Assembly (NCBI GenBank): GCA_039933215.1
Contig: JBDTOO010000012.1
Coordinates: 8,794 to 72,793 of the forward strand
DNA from: JALYUA01 sp039933215
Lineage (GTDB): Bacteria; Acidobacteriota; Thermoanaerobaculia; UBA5066; Gp7-AA6
Direction of reading: 5' to 3'
DNA: 64,000 bases
Part shown: positions 36,066-45,412 of the stretch, in pieces
How positions within the stretch are numbered: position 1 is the stretch's first letter
Layout of the letters: each line of letters starts with the position of its first letter
Notes under the pieces: model-generated
What the model was told of the DNA's origin: nothing
Seen by the model: the letters and a program-made list of their open reading frames with translations, nothing else
Database searches by the model: none
Translations under genes and position numbers: made by a program

Positions 36066-37762
36066 ATCCGATGCGGTCTCTCGCCCTTCTGCTTCTGTTC
36101 GCCCTCCCCGCCGCGCCCGCCGGGGCGGCGCCTCCCGCGGCGGCCGGCGCCGCGTCGGTCACGCCGGCCGAGAAGGCCGCGGCGGGCGCGATCACGCCGG
36201 CCGTCATCCGCGCCCATACGAAGTTCCTCGCTTCCGACCTCCTCGAAGGGCGCGGTCCCTCGACCCGCGGCGACCGGCTGGCGCTCGAGTACGTGGCGAG
36301 CCAGATGGAGGCTCTGGGGCTCGAGCCCGGCGCGCCGGGAGGCGGGTGGATCCAGAAGGTGCCGCTCGTCGCGATCACCCCGAAGGTGCCGGAGGAGATG
36401 ACCTTCTCGGGCGCGGCCGGCAACCAGGCGAGCTTCCGATACCGGGAAGACTTCATGGCGTTTCCCGGGATCCAGAAACCCGAAGCGTCCGTCTCGAACG
36501 CGGAAGTCGTCTTCGTCGGGTACGGCATCGTCGCGCCGGAGTTCGGCTGGGACGACTACAAGGACGTCGACGTCCGGGGAAAGATCATCCTGATGATGAA
36601 CAACGACCCGGAGGACGATCCCAGGGTCTTTGCCGGCAAGACGCGGCTCTGGTACGGGCGATGGGACTACAAGTACGAGCAGGCGGCGAAGAAGGGGGCG
36701 GCGGGCGCGATCATCATCCACACGACGCCCTCCGCCGGGTACGACTGGAACGTGATCCAGTCTTCCTGGGCCGGCGAGAAGTACGAGCTTCCGGACGAGG
36801 GAGCGCCGCGCGTAACGCTCAAGGGCTGGACGACCGACGCGGCGTCGAAGAAGATCGCGGCGCTCGGCGGTCAGGATCTCGACCGCCTCCGCGCGGCCGC
36901 GCAGCGCAAGGATTTCCGGCCCGTCCCCCTCGGCGTGCGCCTCTCCTTCGCGCTGTCGAGCACGGTCCGAAGCGTCGAGAGCGGCAACGCGCTCGGCCGG
37001 ATCCCCGGCAGCGATCCCTCTCTTTCGAAGGAGATCGTTCTCTACACCGCGCATCACGATCATCTCGGCCGGAAAGACGAAGGGGCGAAGCCCGGTGAGG
37101 ACGTGATCTACAACGGCGCGCGGGACAACGCGTCCGGCGTCGCCGCAATGCTCGCGATCGCCGGCGCCTACCAGCACCTCCCGCGCGCGCCGCGCCGGTC
37201 GATCGTGTTCGCCTCCGTCACCGCCGAGGAGCAGGGCCTCCTCGGCTCGGAATATCTCGCCCGGCACCCTCCCGTGCCGGCCGGCGCCATCGCCGCGAAC
37301 GTGAACATCGACGAGGTCAACATCTGGGGGCGCACGAAGGACGTTTCGATGATCGGGCTCGGCAAATCGAGCCTGGACGGGACGATCCGCGAGATCCTCG
37401 CCATGCAGGGTCGCACCGTGAAGGCGGATCCGTTTCCCGACAAGGGGCATTTCTACCGCTCCGATCAGTTCAATCTCGCCAAGGTCGGCGTGCCGGCGGC
37501 GTACTTCGACCCGGGCACGGACTTCGTGGGCAAGCCGTCGGGCTGGGGAGCGGAGCAGATCGACCAGTACGAGAAGAAGGACTACCATCAGCCCTCGGAC
37601 GAGTACCGCGACTCGTGGGACCTGTCCGGCGCCGTGGAAGACCTCCAGCTCGACTTCTACCTCGGCCTCCGCGTCGCCAACGCCGACGCCGCCCCGCGCT
37701 GGAACCCGGGCGACGAATTCGAGGCGGCGCGCCGCAAAGCCCTGGCCGGTCCGGCTCGATGA
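36062..37762 (+). CDS. Secreted M28 metallopeptidase with PA domain
   Basis: A 566-residue protein. The signal peptide (SLALLLLFALPAAPAGA) is followed by an Ala-rich spacer and HTKFLASDLLEGRGPSTRGD, a standard opening in this family. Residues ~120-270 form a PA (protease-associated) insert with VFVGYGIVAPEFGWDDYKDV and GKIILMMNNDP. The peptidase domain has YTAHHDHLG, NGARDNASGVAAML, ASVTAEEQGLLGSEYL, NVNIDEVN and, near the end, DYHQPSDEY, matching the zinc ligands of M28. It starts at an ATG overlapping the preceding stop and its own stop overlaps the LD-carboxypeptidase start, so the three are translationally coupled. Confidence 0.93.
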
Positions 37763-38829
37763 GCACCCGGCGTTCGTTCCTCCGGGGCGCGGGACTCGCT
37801 ACAGGCGCCGCCCTGCTCGCGGGCGCGGCCCCGAAGCCCTCCGCTTCGCCGTCGGCGCCCGCCGTCCTGCCGATGGTGAAGCCCCCGGCCCTGAAGGCCG
37901 GCGACACCGTCGGCCTCGTGGCGCCCTCTTCGTACATCTTCGATCTCTGGCGCATCGACGACGCCGTCGCGCGGCTCGGCGCGCTCGGATTGAAGACGAA
38001 GCTGGGGCGCAACGCGAAAGCGCGCCACGGCTACATGGCTGGGACCGTCCGGGAGCGCGTCGACGACCTGCACGCGATGTTCTCCGATCCGTCGGTCGCG
38101 GCGGTCTTCTGCCTGGGAGGCGGGTACGGGACGGAGCGGCTGCTCGACTCGCTCGACTACGCGCTGATCCGGCGGAACCCCAAGATCCTCCTCGGCTACT
38201 CCGACATCACGGGCCTCCATCTCGCGATCAACAAGATGGCGGGCGTCGTCACCTTTCACGGTCCCGTCGCGATGGCCTCCCTTCCGGCCTGGACCCTCGA
38301 ATATTTCAAGAAGGCGATCTTCAATCCCGAGCCGATCGGCGAGCTCGGCAATCCGCCGGAGGACGATCCGCTCGCTCCGGTCTATCCCCGGCACACGGTC
38401 GCCCCGGGGAAGGCGCGGGGCGCGATCACGGGTGGCAACCTCACGCTCATCTCCACGATGATGGGTACGCCTTACGAGATCGACACGCGCGGCAAGATCC
38501 TCTTCATGGAGGACACGGGCGAGGCGCCCTACCGCATCGACCGCATGCTGGTGCAGTTGAAGCTCGCGGGCAAGCTCGACGAGGTCGCGGGGATCGTCTG
38601 GGGCACCTGCACCGATTGCACGCCGGCGCTCTCGAGCTTCGAGGTGAATCTTTCGATCTCCGATCTCGTCGACGAGCTCCTGGGCAACCTCGGCAAGCCC
38701 GTGCTCGCCGGCCTCGTCTTCGGTCATACGAAGCAGAAGGTCACTCTGCCCTTCGGCGTCACGGCCGAGATGGACGCGGGCGCGAAGACGGTCTCGATCG
38801 TGGAGTCCGCGACCGTCGCCAGCCGGTAG
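37759..38829 (+). CDS. S66-family LD-carboxypeptidase with a Tat signal
   Basis: A 356-residue protein. The N-terminus STRRSFLRGAGLATGAALLA is a twin-arginine (RRSFLR) export signal. The mature part has the S66/LdcA order: GDTVGLVAPSSYIFDLWRID, FCLGGGYGTERLLDSLDY, GYSDITGLHLAI (nucleophile Ser in YSD), TFHGPVAM, LFMEDTGEAPYRIDRML (acidic residue of the triad) and GLVFGHTKQKVTLPFG (His). LD-carboxypeptidases trim the terminal D-Ala from muropeptide tetrapeptides; the well-studied E. coli LdcA is cytoplasmic, whereas this one appears exported. It ends an overlapping operon with two M28 peptidases. Confidence 0.9.
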   Translation: MSTRRSFLRGAGLATGAALLAGAAPKPSASPSAPAVLPMVKPPALKAGDTVGLVAPSSYIFDLWRIDDAVARLGALGLKTKLGRNAKARHGYMAGTVRERVDDLHAMFSDPSVAAVFCLGGGYGTERLLDSLDYALIRRNPKILLGYSDITGLHLAINKMAGVVTFHGPVAMASLPAWTLEYFKKAIFNPEPIGELGNPPEDDPLAPVYPRHTVAPGKARGAITGGNLTLISTMMGTPYEIDTRGKILFMEDTGEAPYRIDRMLVQLKLAGKLDEVAGIVWGTCTDCTPALSSFEVNLSISDLVDELLGNLGKPVLAGLVFGHTKQKVTLPFGVTAEMDAGAKTVSIVESATVASR

Positions 38830-38833
38830 CGGG

Positions 38834-38934
38834 GTGAGAGGTCAGAGGGGAGAGGTCAGAGATGAGTCGAACGGGGTGAGACGGGGCGCCGCCCCGCCCC
38901 GCCCCGCTCACCTCTGACCCTGACTCCTCTCTCC
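38834..38934. repeat. Inverted heptamer repeat pair around a GC hairpin, convergent gene ends
   Basis: Left arm units: GTGAGAG, GTCAGAG, GGGAGAG, GTCAGAG, ATGAGTC (38834-38868). Right arm, opposite strand: CTCACCT, CTGACCC, TGACTCC, TCTCTCC (38907-38934), running up to the stop of the TonB-receptor gene. Between them GGTGAG (38875-38880) pairs with CTCACC (38907-38912) around ACGGGGCG...CGCCCCGC. The whole could form one long imperfect hairpin and act as a bidirectional terminator. The units differ from those at 12387 but share the 7-base period. Confidence 0.7.
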
Positions 38935-38937
38935 TCC

Positions 38938-41841
38938 TCAGAAGTCGACGCGTGCGGCGAACTGCAGTGTGCGGGGCACCGTGTAGACGCCGTTGGCGAT
39001 CCCGAACGTGGAGGAGGGCGTCTGCCCCGTGCCCCACGTGAAGTTCGTCACGAACCGGTTGGTGTTGTTCGCGCAGTTGAAGCACTCCGCGATCGCGGTC
39101 AACCCGACCGGCCCGAGTGTGAACGTCTTCGCGACGCGAAAGTCGAGCTGCATGAAGTTCGGCTGCCGGAACTGATTGCGAGACTGGTGCACACCGCCGA
39201 TGGTCGGGCGGTCATTGAAGAAGCCGTCCTTGTTCTCGTCCGCTCCGGTCGTCGCCGTGTAGGGAGAGCCCGTGCTCCACCGATACGTGCCCGACAGTCC
39301 GATGCCCCACCAGGGCGTGTTCCAGTTCGCATTGACGCCGACCCTCCAGCGCTGGTCGCGGTTCGCCCAGCTGTAGCTGTTGTCGATGTTGTGGAGGTCT
39401 TCCGCCTGGGCACCGGCGAAGTTGCGCTCGTTCGAGTCGTTGTCCTTGTCCTCCGACCAGGTCGCGCCCACGAAGAACTGGAGGTCCTGCGTGAAGCGAT
39501 GCTGGAGGTTGAGGGTCACGGCCTCGTACTTCGAGCGCGCGTCGGTTGTGTACGTCGAGATACGCCCGTAAAAGGAGTTTGGCCGCGTCGAGGAGTAGCG
39601 GGGCTGACCGTTCACCGTCGAGACCGAGCCGTCCAGCACGAGGTTGGGGTCGTTCAACCGCTCGAGGTTCTTCGCCTCGGCATAGGTTCCCTCGATGCCG
39701 ACGATCGTGTTCGTGATGATCTCCCGATCGACGCCGAGCGTGATGCGGTTCGTCACCGGGTCCGTGTAGTCTGTCGCGGTCGTGAAGACGCCGAGCCGGG
39801 AGGGCGTCGGAACCGCCTGGAAGTTGATCGGCGCGACCTGGTTCGGGTTGAACGCGTCGCCCCAGCCCGGAGCCAGGGGATCGGTCGGCGGGGTCGTCGC
39901 GGTCGCGTTGATCGTGTACTGCGTTCCCGTCAGTCCGTTCGCGGTCAGGAGCTGGGCGAAGAGAATTCCGGGCGTGCGCGCCCAGAAACGACCTGCCGAG
40001 AGCCGGATGGCCGTCTTGGGGTCCGGGGCGTAGCTGAAGCCGACGCGCGGCGACCACTTGTTGTTCTGGTCCGGGATCTGGCCGTCCAGCGCGAACTGGC
40101 CGTTGGCCAGGACGTGCTCCGAGTTCAAGATCGGATTGTCCGGATTGTCGAGCCTCTCGTAACGAACGCCGGCGGAGACCGTGAACTTAGAAGACAGGAA
40201 CCACTGGTCCTGGGCGAAGAAGGCGAGCTCCTTCTGGGAGAACGCCGCGGTTCCCGCCTCGTCGGCGGTCCGGCCGTTCAATCCGCCGAACTGGAAGAAC
40301 TGCGTCCATTTGCCCGCGAGGAGGGCCGGGAGATTGTTGCCCGCGAACACGTAGACACCACGCCAGTTGCCCTTGAAAATCTGGCTGATCGACGTCTTGT
40401 TGTATTCGGCGCCCCCCTTGATGACGTGATTCTTGATGAGATAGGTCGCGACGTCGCCGATGGAGGAGCGCTCGGCGGTCGACGTGATCGGAAGGAAGCT
40501 CGTGCTGCCGAGGCTGAAACTGCCGTAGCGGATCTCGGGAAAATCCGTCCCGACCGGCGCCCGCGGCGTCTGCTCGACGACGTATTGCCCGTTCAGGTCG
40601 TTCAAGAGGGCCGAGCCCCACTGGCTGTTCCAGGATCCGACGTAAGCGTGCGATTGCAGGCCCTCGATCCCGTTGTGTCCGCTCGTCTGGCTCTGCGAGG
40701 AGGATGTGCCGTGGTCGCCCTCGTACTGCGCGTAGTTCAAACGCCCCATCAGGCGCTGCGACGAGGAAAGCTGGTAGTCGACCCTCCCGAAGATGACGCG
40801 CCCGTCCTGCGTTTGGACGTAGGTCGGGTCCGAGGCGAGATTCGGGTACTGGTTGGAGATCGCCGGGTCGAGGAGGACCCCGTTGACGGGGATTCCGACG
40901 TCCTGCTTCTGCTGGTCGTACGAACCGAAAAAGAAGAGCTGATCGCGCAGGATCGGCCCTCCGACGGAAAAGCCGTACTGCTTCTTTTTCTGGTCCGGCG
41001 CCTCGCGCCCGTTCGAGAGACGCGCGACGGTGCTGTGTGGCTGGATGTAGTAGAAGCCGGAGCCGTGGAAATCATTGGTCCCGCTCTTGGTGATGACGCT
41101 GATCACGCCGCCGCCGGACGGCCCGTACTCGACCGACGCGCCGTTGCGGATCACCGAGATTTCCTTGACGGACTCCTGGGAGATCGCGAGAGGCGCGCGA
41201 CCCTCCGCTGACCCGAACGTCCCGCCGAAGAAGCCGTTGTCGAAGTCCATGCCGTCGACGGTCGTGTTCGTGTTGATGCCGCGCTGTCCGGAGACCAGCG
41301 TCGTTCCCCGGCTCTCGGGGTCCTTGCGCGTCTCGGGCGTGAGGAGGACGAGGTCCTGGAAGTTGCGGCCGTTGACGGGCAACTGCTTGACCTGCTCGGT
41401 CTGGATCGTCGTCGAGGCCGTCGTGTTCGTGGTCTCGACCGTGAGCTCCGTCGTGGTGACTGTGATCGATTCGGTGACCGTACTCAATGGCATCCGGAAG
41501 TCGATCGTCGGGACGACCCCGATGTCGAGGCGGATATCTGGACGGCTTCCCGTCTTGAATCCCTCGAGGGTCGCCGTGAGCGTGTAGCGGCCGGGGGGGA
41601 GGTTGATCACCACGAAGGCGCCCTTGCTGTCCGTCGTGGTCGTCTTCGTCAGCCCCGTCTCCTGATTCTTCGCCTCGACGCTCGCTCCGGGCAGCGCGCT
41701 GCCGTCGCTCGCGCTCACCACCCCGGAGATGCGCCCGGTCGTCACGTCCGTCTGCGCGACTGCGGCCGGCGCGAGCGCGAACGCTGCGACGAGCGCGAGT
41801 CCCCATGATGCCCGCCACCCGCCAGACGCGATTCCCCTCAT
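38938..41841 (-). CDS. TonB-dependent receptor, Oar-like, with carboxypeptidase-regulatory-like domain
   Basis: A 967-residue outer-membrane protein. A signal peptide (SWGLALVAAFALAPAAVAQ) is followed by a CarboxypepD_reg-like Ig-type domain (~30-115: GRISGVVSASDGSALPGASV, GRYTLTATLEGF), a plug domain (~125-260: VKQLPVNGRNFQDLVLLTPE, INTNTTVDGMDFDNGFFGG, YGPSGGGVISVITKSGTNDF), and a beta-barrel with alternating aromatic strands to the C-terminus, which ends in phenylalanine (RVDF). This is the Oar-type receptor typical of Acidobacteriota; the cargo is unknown. No classic TonB box was resolved. The start ATG 41841 has GGAGG nearby and is preferred over the longer upstream frame. It is divergent from the GntR gene by 237 bases; GTTGC-GGCT-GCAAC at 41942-41955 in that gap is a small inverted repeat of unknown role. 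Confidence 0.92.
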   Translation of the reverse strand: MRGIASGGWRASWGLALVAAFALAPAAVAQTDVTTGRISGVVSASDGSALPGASVEAKNQETGLTKTTTTDSKGAFVVINLPPGRYTLTATLEGFKTGSRPDIRLDIGVVPTIDFRMPLSTVTESITVTTTELTVETTNTTASTTIQTEQVKQLPVNGRNFQDLVLLTPETRKDPESRGTTLVSGQRGINTNTTVDGMDFDNGFFGGTFGSAEGRAPLAISQESVKEISVIRNGASVEYGPSGGGVISVITKSGTNDFHGSGFYYIQPHSTVARLSNGREAPDQKKKQYGFSVGGPILRDQLFFFGSYDQQKQDVGIPVNGVLLDPAISNQYPNLASDPTYVQTQDGRVIFGRVDYQLSSSQRLMGRLNYAQYEGDHGTSSSQSQTSGHNGIEGLQSHAYVGSWNSQWGSALLNDLNGQYVVEQTPRAPVGTDFPEIRYGSFSLGSTSFLPITSTAERSSIGDVATYLIKNHVIKGGAEYNKTSISQIFKGNWRGVYVFAGNNLPALLAGKWTQFFQFGGLNGRTADEAGTAAFSQKELAFFAQDQWFLSSKFTVSAGVRYERLDNPDNPILNSEHVLANGQFALDGQIPDQNNKWSPRVGFSYAPDPKTAIRLSAGRFWARTPGILFAQLLTANGLTGTQYTINATATTPPTDPLAPGWGDAFNPNQVAPINFQAVPTPSRLGVFTTATDYTDPVTNRITLGVDREIITNTIVGIEGTYAEAKNLERLNDPNLVLDGSVSTVNGQPRYSSTRPNSFYGRISTYTTDARSKYEAVTLNLQHRFTQDLQFFVGATWSEDKDNDSNERNFAGAQAEDLHNIDNSYSWANRDQRWRVGVNANWNTPWWGIGLSGTYRWSTGSPYTATTGADENKDGFFNDRPTIGGVHQSRNQFRQPNFMQLDFRVAKTFTLGPVGLTAIAECFNCANNTNRFVTNFTWGTGQTPSSTFGIANGVYTVPRTLQFAARVDF

Positions 41842-42038
41842 CGAGACCTCCTTCTCTGAGAATGGACGGCAAGAGTGTCTGTCGTCATCGAGTGACGCCG
41901 AGAAATTGACATGAAGTCGTCGAGAAGAAAAGAGCCCCGTTGTTGCGGCTGCAACCACCGTGTTTCGAGGGAGATGCCGTCGTCTGATAGGGCCAGAACC
42001 GAGTTTGCACAAATTCCGGTGCAGAGTCACGAGAGGTC

Positions 42039-42067
42039 TTGACGTCCTTCCGGATGTGCTCTATTGT
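42039..42067 (+). promoter_or_regulatory. Sigma70-type promoter of the GntR-slipin operon
   Basis: TTGACG (42039-42044), a 17-base spacer and TATTGT (42062-42067) match the -35/-10 consensus at five and four of six bases. Transcription would begin near 42073-42075, practically at the start codon (TTG 42073 or ATG 42079), and no Shine-Dalgarno is present: a leaderless mRNA. TTGTACTAGTT overlapping the -10 resembles half of the GTACTA-type operators bound by YtrA-class GntR regulators, so self-repression is plausible (inference). Confidence 0.6.
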
Positions 42068-42078
42068 ACTAGTTGAAT

Positions 42079-42483
42079 ATGACAACGACGGAGACGTCCC
42101 GGCTGTTCCGGCTCGACACCTCCTCGGGGGTGCCGTTCTACCGCCAGGTCATCGACCAGGTCCTTCTCGCCGTGGCCGACGGGCGTCTCGGCCCCGGCGT
42201 CCAGCTGCCGACCGTCCGCCAGCTCGCCGTCGACCTTTCGGTGAACTTGAACACCGTCGCGAAGGCATACCGGGAGATGGAGATTCGCGGCATCGTCGAC
42301 ACGCAGCAGGGGACGGGGACCTTCGTCGCCACGCGGCGGGCCGAGCGGCGCAGCGCCGAGCGCCGCAAGGCCCTGGACGGCCTGGTCGACCGTTTCGTCT
42401 CGCTCGCCGCGTCGAGCGGCTTTTCTCTCGACGAGCTCGCCGAAGCGCTCACGGAGCGCGCGGAGAAAATGGACAGGAGGTAG
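42079..42483 (+). CDS. GntR-family regulator, YtrA-like short form
   Basis: A 134-residue protein (136 if it starts at TTG 42073). Residues ~10-75 form the winged helix of GntR regulators: VPFYRQVIDQVLLAVADGRL, LPTVRQLAVDLSVNLNTVAK and YREMEIRGIVDTQQGTGTFV. The remaining ~55 residues are only a helical tail, without the large effector domain, as in the YtrA subfamily. Such regulators typically repress their own operon, here the slipin gene four bases downstream. The absence of a Shine-Dalgarno and the promoter position suggest leaderless translation. Confidence 0.9.
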   Translation: MTTTETSRLFRLDTSSGVPFYRQVIDQVLLAVADGRLGPGVQLPTVRQLAVDLSVNLNTVAKAYREMEIRGIVDTQQGTGTFVATRRAERRSAERRKALDGLVDRFVSLAASSGFSLDELAEALTERAEKMDRR

Positions 42484-42487
42484 ATCG

Positions 42488-43507
42488 ATGGTTCCCTTCA
42501 TCATCCCCGGGGGCGGTGCGGGACGGAGATCGCGGGAGGAGAAGGGCGACGCGTCCGAGCGCCGCCAGAAGGCCCGCGAGACGGGCGCGGACGCCCGCCG
42601 ATTCGTCAACCCGGTCAGCGTCACCGCCATGATCCTGATCGACGTCGTCGGCTTCGGAATCGCGATCGCGATCGACCGCGTTCCCGGCACGCCTCTCGTC
42701 CTCCTGGGTTCCACGCTCGCAGGACTGATCGCCCTCTTCTCGATCAAGGTCGCCCGGCAGTGGGAGCGCGCGGTGGTGCTCCGGTTCGGCCGGTTCGTGG
42801 GACTGAAGGGGCCCGGTCTCTTCGGCATCGTTCCGATCGTCGACACCGTCTCGCACCTGATCGACCAGCGCGTTCGCGTGACGGACGTGAGCGCCGAGTC
42901 CGCGCTGACGCGGGACACCGTTCCCGTCAATGTCGACGCCATCGTCTTCTGGACGGTCTGGGACGCCCAGAAGTCCGTCCTCGAGGTCTCCGACTACATG
43001 GACGCCGTCATGATGTCCGCCCAAACGGCGCTGCGGGAAGCCATCGGGCGCCACCAGCTCGCGGAGATGATCACGGAGCGGGAGCAGCTCGGCAAGGAGC
43101 TCCAGAAGATCCTCGACGAGAAGACGAACCCCTGGGGAATCACGGTGCACTCGGTCGAGATCCGCGACGTGAAGATCCCCCAGGAGCTCGAGGACGCGAT
43201 GAGCCGGCAGGCGCAGGCGGAACGGGAGCGCCAGGCCCGAATCATCCTCGGCACCGCGGAGACGGAGATCGCGGAGCGCTTCGTCAAGGCGGGGGAGGCC
43301 TACGCCGACAAGCCGGTCGCGCTCCACCTGCGCGCGATGAACATGCTGTACGAGGCGATCAAGGAAAAGGGCTCGATGGTCATCGTCCCGTCGTCCGCCG
43401 TCGAGACGATGGGGCTCGGCGGCCTCGCCGGGATGGCCGCGCTCGGCCGGCAAGCGCCGGAGCCGCCCCCCGCGGCCGGCACGATCCCGATCCCCCCGCG
43501 CGCCTGA
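42488..43507 (+). CDS. Slipin/stomatin-like SPFH (Band 7) membrane protein
   Basis: A 339-residue protein. A charged N-terminal ~40 residues is followed by a hydrophobic hairpin (~45-90), then the SPFH domain (~95-260): QWERAVVLRFGRFVGLKGPG, PIVDTVSHLIDQRVRVTDV and ALTRDTVPVNVDAIVFWTVW, then WGITVHSVEIRDVKIPQELE. A helical, charged coiled-coil segment (MSRQAQAERERQARIILGTA) and a Pro-rich end follow. SPFH proteins oligomerise at the inner membrane and organise lipid domains or proteases. AGGAGG lies inside the end of the GntR gene, seven bases before the ATG, so the pair is an operon. No NfeD partner is adjacent. Confidence 0.9.
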   Translation: MVPFIIPGGGAGRRSREEKGDASERRQKARETGADARRFVNPVSVTAMILIDVVGFGIAIAIDRVPGTPLVLLGSTLAGLIALFSIKVARQWERAVVLRFGRFVGLKGPGLFGIVPIVDTVSHLIDQRVRVTDVSAESALTRDTVPVNVDAIVFWTVWDAQKSVLEVSDYMDAVMMSAQTALREAIGRHQLAEMITEREQLGKELQKILDEKTNPWGITVHSVEIRDVKIPQELEDAMSRQAQAERERQARIILGTAETEIAERFVKAGEAYADKPVALHLRAMNMLYEAIKEKGSMVIVPSSAVETMGLGGLAGMAALGRQAPEPPPAAGTIPIPPRA

Positions 43508-43513
43508 GGACGT

Positions 43514-43565
43514 CCTCTCTCTCCTTCTCTCTCCGCCTGGTGCGGGGAAGAGAAGGATGAGGGGG
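43514..43565. repeat. Imperfect intergenic palindrome (CT-rich/GA-rich arms)
   Basis: A CT-rich arm ending CCGC (43533-43536) pairs with GCGG (43542-43545) and the GA-rich arm after it, with several mismatches. It is reminiscent of the GGGGAGAGGG-type intergenic palindromes found in many high-GC genomes. It lies between the slipin stop and the NagZ-like gene and could help end transcription. Confidence 0.5.
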
Positions 43566-43615
43566 CGGACGGCTGCGGCTGCTGGCCGATCCTGCGAACG
43601 GTAGACTTCCTCCCG

Positions 43616-45412
43616 GTGCACGAGCGTTCGTCGACCAGCGCGCGGAGCCCGGTCTTCGCGGCGATCCTCCTGGCGTCCGCGGCGGCCTGCGCCACCGCCA
43701 CGCGGTCCGCGCCCGCCCCGCTTTCTCTCTCCTCTCTCTCTCTCGACGAGAAGATCGGCCAGCTCTTCGTCTACGCGTCGACCGGTCGATTCATGAACGA
43801 GGAGTCCCCCGAGTACCGCGAGCTCCTCCACCAGGTCCGCGACAACCACGTCGGCGGAGTGATGTGGTTTCTCTCGTCGGGTGTTTACGAGACCGCGTTC
43901 CTGAACCGCAAGCTGCAGGCCGCCGCGCGCACGCCGCTCCTCGTGGCGGCGGACCTCGAGGCGGGGATCGGCATGCGGTTCCAGGACACAACATACTGGC
44001 CGTGGCCCATGGCCATCGCCGCGACGGGCGATCCGGCTCTCGCCGAGAGCGAGGGAAGGATCGTGGCGGAGGAAGCGCGGGCGCTCGGCCTGAACCAGAT
44101 CTACGCGCCGGTGGCCGACGTCAACGTGAACCCCCGCAACCCGGCGATCAACGTCCGGAGCTTCGGCGAGGACCCCCGGGAGGTCGGCCGGTTCGTCGCG
44201 GCTTTCGTCCGCGGCGTGCAGGGCGGGGGAGTGCTGGCGACCGTGAAGCACTTCCCCGGCCACGGCGGCACGCCGAGCGACTCGCATCGCTCGCTGCCGG
44301 TCCTGGAGAGGACCTCAGCCGAGCTCGACGCCGTGGAGCTCGTTCCCTTTCGCGCCGCGATCGAGGCGGGCGTCGGATCCGTGATGACCGCGCACCTGTC
44401 CGTGCCGAGCCTCGACCCGTCGCCCGCGCCGCCGCGGCCGGGCGGCGCCCTGGAGAACCCCTACACGCGCGATGTGGTCGAGGTCACGGCGAACGCAACG
44501 GTGCCGGCGAGCCTTTCGGAGCTCATCACCGGCGGCCTGCTCCGGAGACGACTCGGCTTCCGCGGACTGGTCGTCACCGACGCGGTGGACATGGGGGGCA
44601 TCGTCGACCACTTCGACGCGGGGGAAGCGGCCGTGCGCGCGATCCTCGCCGGCGCCGACCAGGTGCTGAAGTCCCCCGACGTCGGCGCCGCGGTCGCGGG
44701 AGTCCGCCGGGCGGTCGAGAGCGGACGGATCCCGCTCGCGGCCGTCGACGCCGCCGTGGCGCGCGTGCTCGCGGCCAAGGCTCGCTTTCCGGCGGCGGAC
44801 GCGGATCCGGAGCGGATCTTCCGCGTGGTAGACCGGCCGGACCATCGCGCCGTCGCCGAGGAGATCGCCCGCCGTTCGCTGACGCTCGTCCGCCGGGATC
44901 CCGCCGCGTGGCCGATTCACCGGGAGAGCCGCGTCGCGCACGTCGTCGTCACGGACCAGCCCCGGCTGTCGGAGGATCTGACCGGGGAGCTGCGGCGAAG
45001 GCTCTCGCACCCGCCCGCCGCGTTCCTGCTCGACCCGCTCTCGACCGCCGCGGACGTCGAGACGACGCTGGCCGGCGCGGCGCAGTCGGAAACCGTGCTG
45101 ATCTCGATCTTCGCGCGGTTCCAGAGCGGCAGGGGCTCGATCGGCATCCCGGACGGGGCGCGCGCCGCGGTCGAGCGGATCCTGGCCGGCCCGGTCCCCA
45201 CGGTCGTCGTCGTATTCGGAAGCCCGTATCTCCTGTCCGACTTTCCCGGCGTCCGCTCGGCGCTCGTCGCCTGGGGGAGCCAGGCCGAGGCGCAGTCGGC
45301 CGCGGCGCGGGCCGTCTTCGGCGAGGCGGCCGTCGGAGGAAGGCTGCCCGTGACGATTCCGGGGATCGCCGACCGGGGCGCCGGGATCCCGGTGGAGGCC
45401 GCGCCGCGATGA
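43616..45412 (+). CDS. nagZ: Glycoside hydrolase family 3, NagZ-type, lipoprotein
   Basis: A 598-residue protein beginning at GTG 43616, with a lipobox-like signal (FAAILLASAAAC), so it is exported. The GH3 barrel (~35-400) has LSLDEKIGQLFV, VAADLEAGIGMRF, NPAINVRSFGEDP, ATVKHFPGHGGTPSDSHRSL (Lys211, His212; the NagZ-type Asp222-x-His224 dyad) and the nucleophile Asp322 in VVTDAVDMGG. Residues ~410-598 form a C-terminal alpha/beta domain as in Bacillus NagZ (YbbD). The Asp-x-His dyad marks the beta-N-acetylglucosaminidase branch, which removes terminal GlcNAc from peptidoglycan fragments. It overlaps the symporter gene (ATGA) and precedes the AmiE-NamZ fusion, a gene content like the Bacillus muropeptide operon. 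Confidence 0.9.
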   Translation: MHERSSTSARSPVFAAILLASAAACATATRSAPAPLSLSSLSLDEKIGQLFVYASTGRFMNEESPEYRELLHQVRDNHVGGVMWFLSSGVYETAFLNRKLQAAARTPLLVAADLEAGIGMRFQDTTYWPWPMAIAATGDPALAESEGRIVAEEARALGLNQIYAPVADVNVNPRNPAINVRSFGEDPREVGRFVAAFVRGVQGGGVLATVKHFPGHGGTPSDSHRSLPVLERTSAELDAVELVPFRAAIEAGVGSVMTAHLSVPSLDPSPAPPRPGGALENPYTRDVVEVTANATVPASLSELITGGLLRRRLGFRGLVVTDAVDMGGIVDHFDAGEAAVRAILAGADQVLKSPDVGAAVAGVRRAVESGRIPLAAVDAAVARVLAAKARFPAADADPERIFRVVDRPDHRAVAEEIARRSLTLVRRDPAAWPIHRESRVAHVVVTDQPRLSEDLTGELRRRLSHPPAAFLLDPLSTAADVETTLAGAAQSETVLISIFARFQSGRGSIGIPDGARAAVERILAGPVPTVVVVFGSPYLLSDFPGVRSALVAWGSQAEAQSAAARAVFGEAAVGGRLPVTIPGIADRGAGIPVEAAPR

